From assembly GCA_023266435.1 (NCBI GenBank), contig JAHFQF010000028.1, positions 1 through 15,632 on the forward strand: a stretch of DNA of 15,632 bases, read 5' to 3'. Source of the DNA: Legionellales bacterium. Lineage in GTDB: Bacteria > Pseudomonadota > Gammaproteobacteria > Berkiellales > Berkiellaceae. The notes below the pieces were generated by a model. It had not been told where the DNA came from. It searched no databases and saw only the letters and a list, made by a program, of their open reading frames with translations. Made by a program: the position numbers and the translations under genes. The stretch's first letter is position 1. Each line of letters begins with the position of its first letter. Below are positions 15,472 through 15,632 of this stretch, piece after piece.

Positions 15472-15500
15472 TTGGGCAAGTCTGCGAAGTATGCTAAAGT
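15472..15500 (+). promoter_or_regulatory. Candidate gatC promoter
   Basis: TTGGGC (15472-15477) and TAAAGT (15495-15500) are 17 bp apart and match the sigma-70 boxes at 3/6 and 4/6. It is weak, but it is well placed about 35-40 bp before the gatC start and just outside the inverted-repeat element. Confidence 0.3.
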
Positions 15501-15529
15501 ATCGACTTATTTACAGTAGCACAACCCAT

Positions 15530-15534
15530 GAGGA
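15530..15534 (+). promoter_or_regulatory. gatC ribosome binding site
   Basis: GAGGA lies 6 nt before the ATG at 15541, a good Shine-Dalgarno that fixes the gatC start. Confidence 0.75.
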
Positions 15535-15540
15535 AAAACG

Positions 15541-15632
15541 ATGAGTTTGACTGTTGATGAACTGCGAAAAGTTGCCCATCTGGCTAGGTTATCTCTGTCT
15601 GAATCTGACATTGGCCCTTTTCAAAAAAAAAT
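15541..15632 (+). CDS. gatC: GatC subunit of Asp/Glu-tRNA amidotransferase, 3' end cut by window
   Basis: The 30 visible codons begin MSLTVDELRKVAHLARLSLS, which is the conserved GatC N-terminus. GatC is the small subunit that holds GatA and GatB together in the GatCAB complex, which converts Glu-tRNAGln (and in some species Asp-tRNAAsn) into the correctly amidated tRNA in the cytoplasm. It is normally about 95 residues, so roughly two thirds lie beyond the right edge, presumably followed by gatA and gatB. It is divergent from mreB, as in Pseudomonas. Presence of GatCAB suggests indirect Gln-tRNA or Asn-tRNA formation in this organism. Confidence 0.93.
   Translation, partial: MSLTVDELRKVAHLARLSLSESDIGPFQKK

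Larger units (their letters stand above)
15234..15540. promoter_or_regulatory. Divergent mreB/gatC intergenic region
   Basis: This 307-bp gap must contain the promoters for mreB (minus) and gatC (plus). About half of it (15299-15449) is an inverted-repeat element. That leaves 65 bp on the mreB side and about 91 bp on the gatC side. No credible gene lies here; open frames across it are by-products of the repeat. Confidence 0.6.

Noticed and set aside
15240..15497. Open frames on both strands in the mreB/gatC gap
   Set aside because: They run through the 151-bp inverted-repeat element, lack ribosome sites and encode compositionally odd Cys/Arg-rich peptides; they are by-products of the repeat.

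Overview
The window looks like a chromosomal segment of a moderately AT-rich gammaproteobacterium. The gene order gatC / mreB-mreC-mreD-rng-yhdP-tldD-pmbA matches the block known from Pseudomonas and relatives. The short palindromic repeats and the AT-rich accessory genes would suit an intracellular lineage such as Legionellales/Coxiellaceae, but that placement is a guess. Every complete gene is on the minus strand. Only gatC, cut by the right edge, is on the plus strand.

Layout from right to left, in the direction of minus-strand transcription. At 15541-15632 lies the start of gatC (GatCAB amidotransferase). Between it and mreB is a divergent intergenic region of about 307 bp that contains a 151-bp element with terminal inverted repeats. 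Next come the cell-shape genes mreB (15233-14190), mreC (14171-13359, TTG start) and mreD (about 13384-12872, overlapping mreC). A perfect 15-bp-arm hairpin overlaps the mreD stop codon. After a 193-bp spacer, where maf often sits in relatives, comes rng (RNase G, 12678-11173). The rng-yhdP spacer holds a 283-bp palindromic element flanked by a perfect 8-bp direct repeat. Then follow yhdP (10845-7042, AsmA-like phospholipid transport), tldD (6951-5503) and pmbA/tldE (5506-4148). tldD and pmbA share an ATGA overlap and encode the two halves of a metalloprotease.

Beyond pmbA the character changes. A 165-bp near-palindromic element (3981-4145) begins 2 bp after the pmbA stop codon. It is followed by a two-gene unit not recognised as part of the conserved block: a 900-residue calcineurin-like metallophosphoesterase with large unassigned flanking regions (3927-1225), and a membrane-anchored pentapeptide-repeat protein (1212 to beyond position 1) that starts 12 bp after the stop codon in the same reading frame. 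This pair is the least understood part of the window.

The conserved genes cover cell-wall elongation (MreBCD), rRNA/mRNA processing (RNase G), envelope lipid transport (YhdP) and peptide proteolysis (TldD/PmbA). No CRISPR array, tRNA, rRNA or intact transposase was seen. The three palindromic elements all lie in intergenic gaps and look like three different families.
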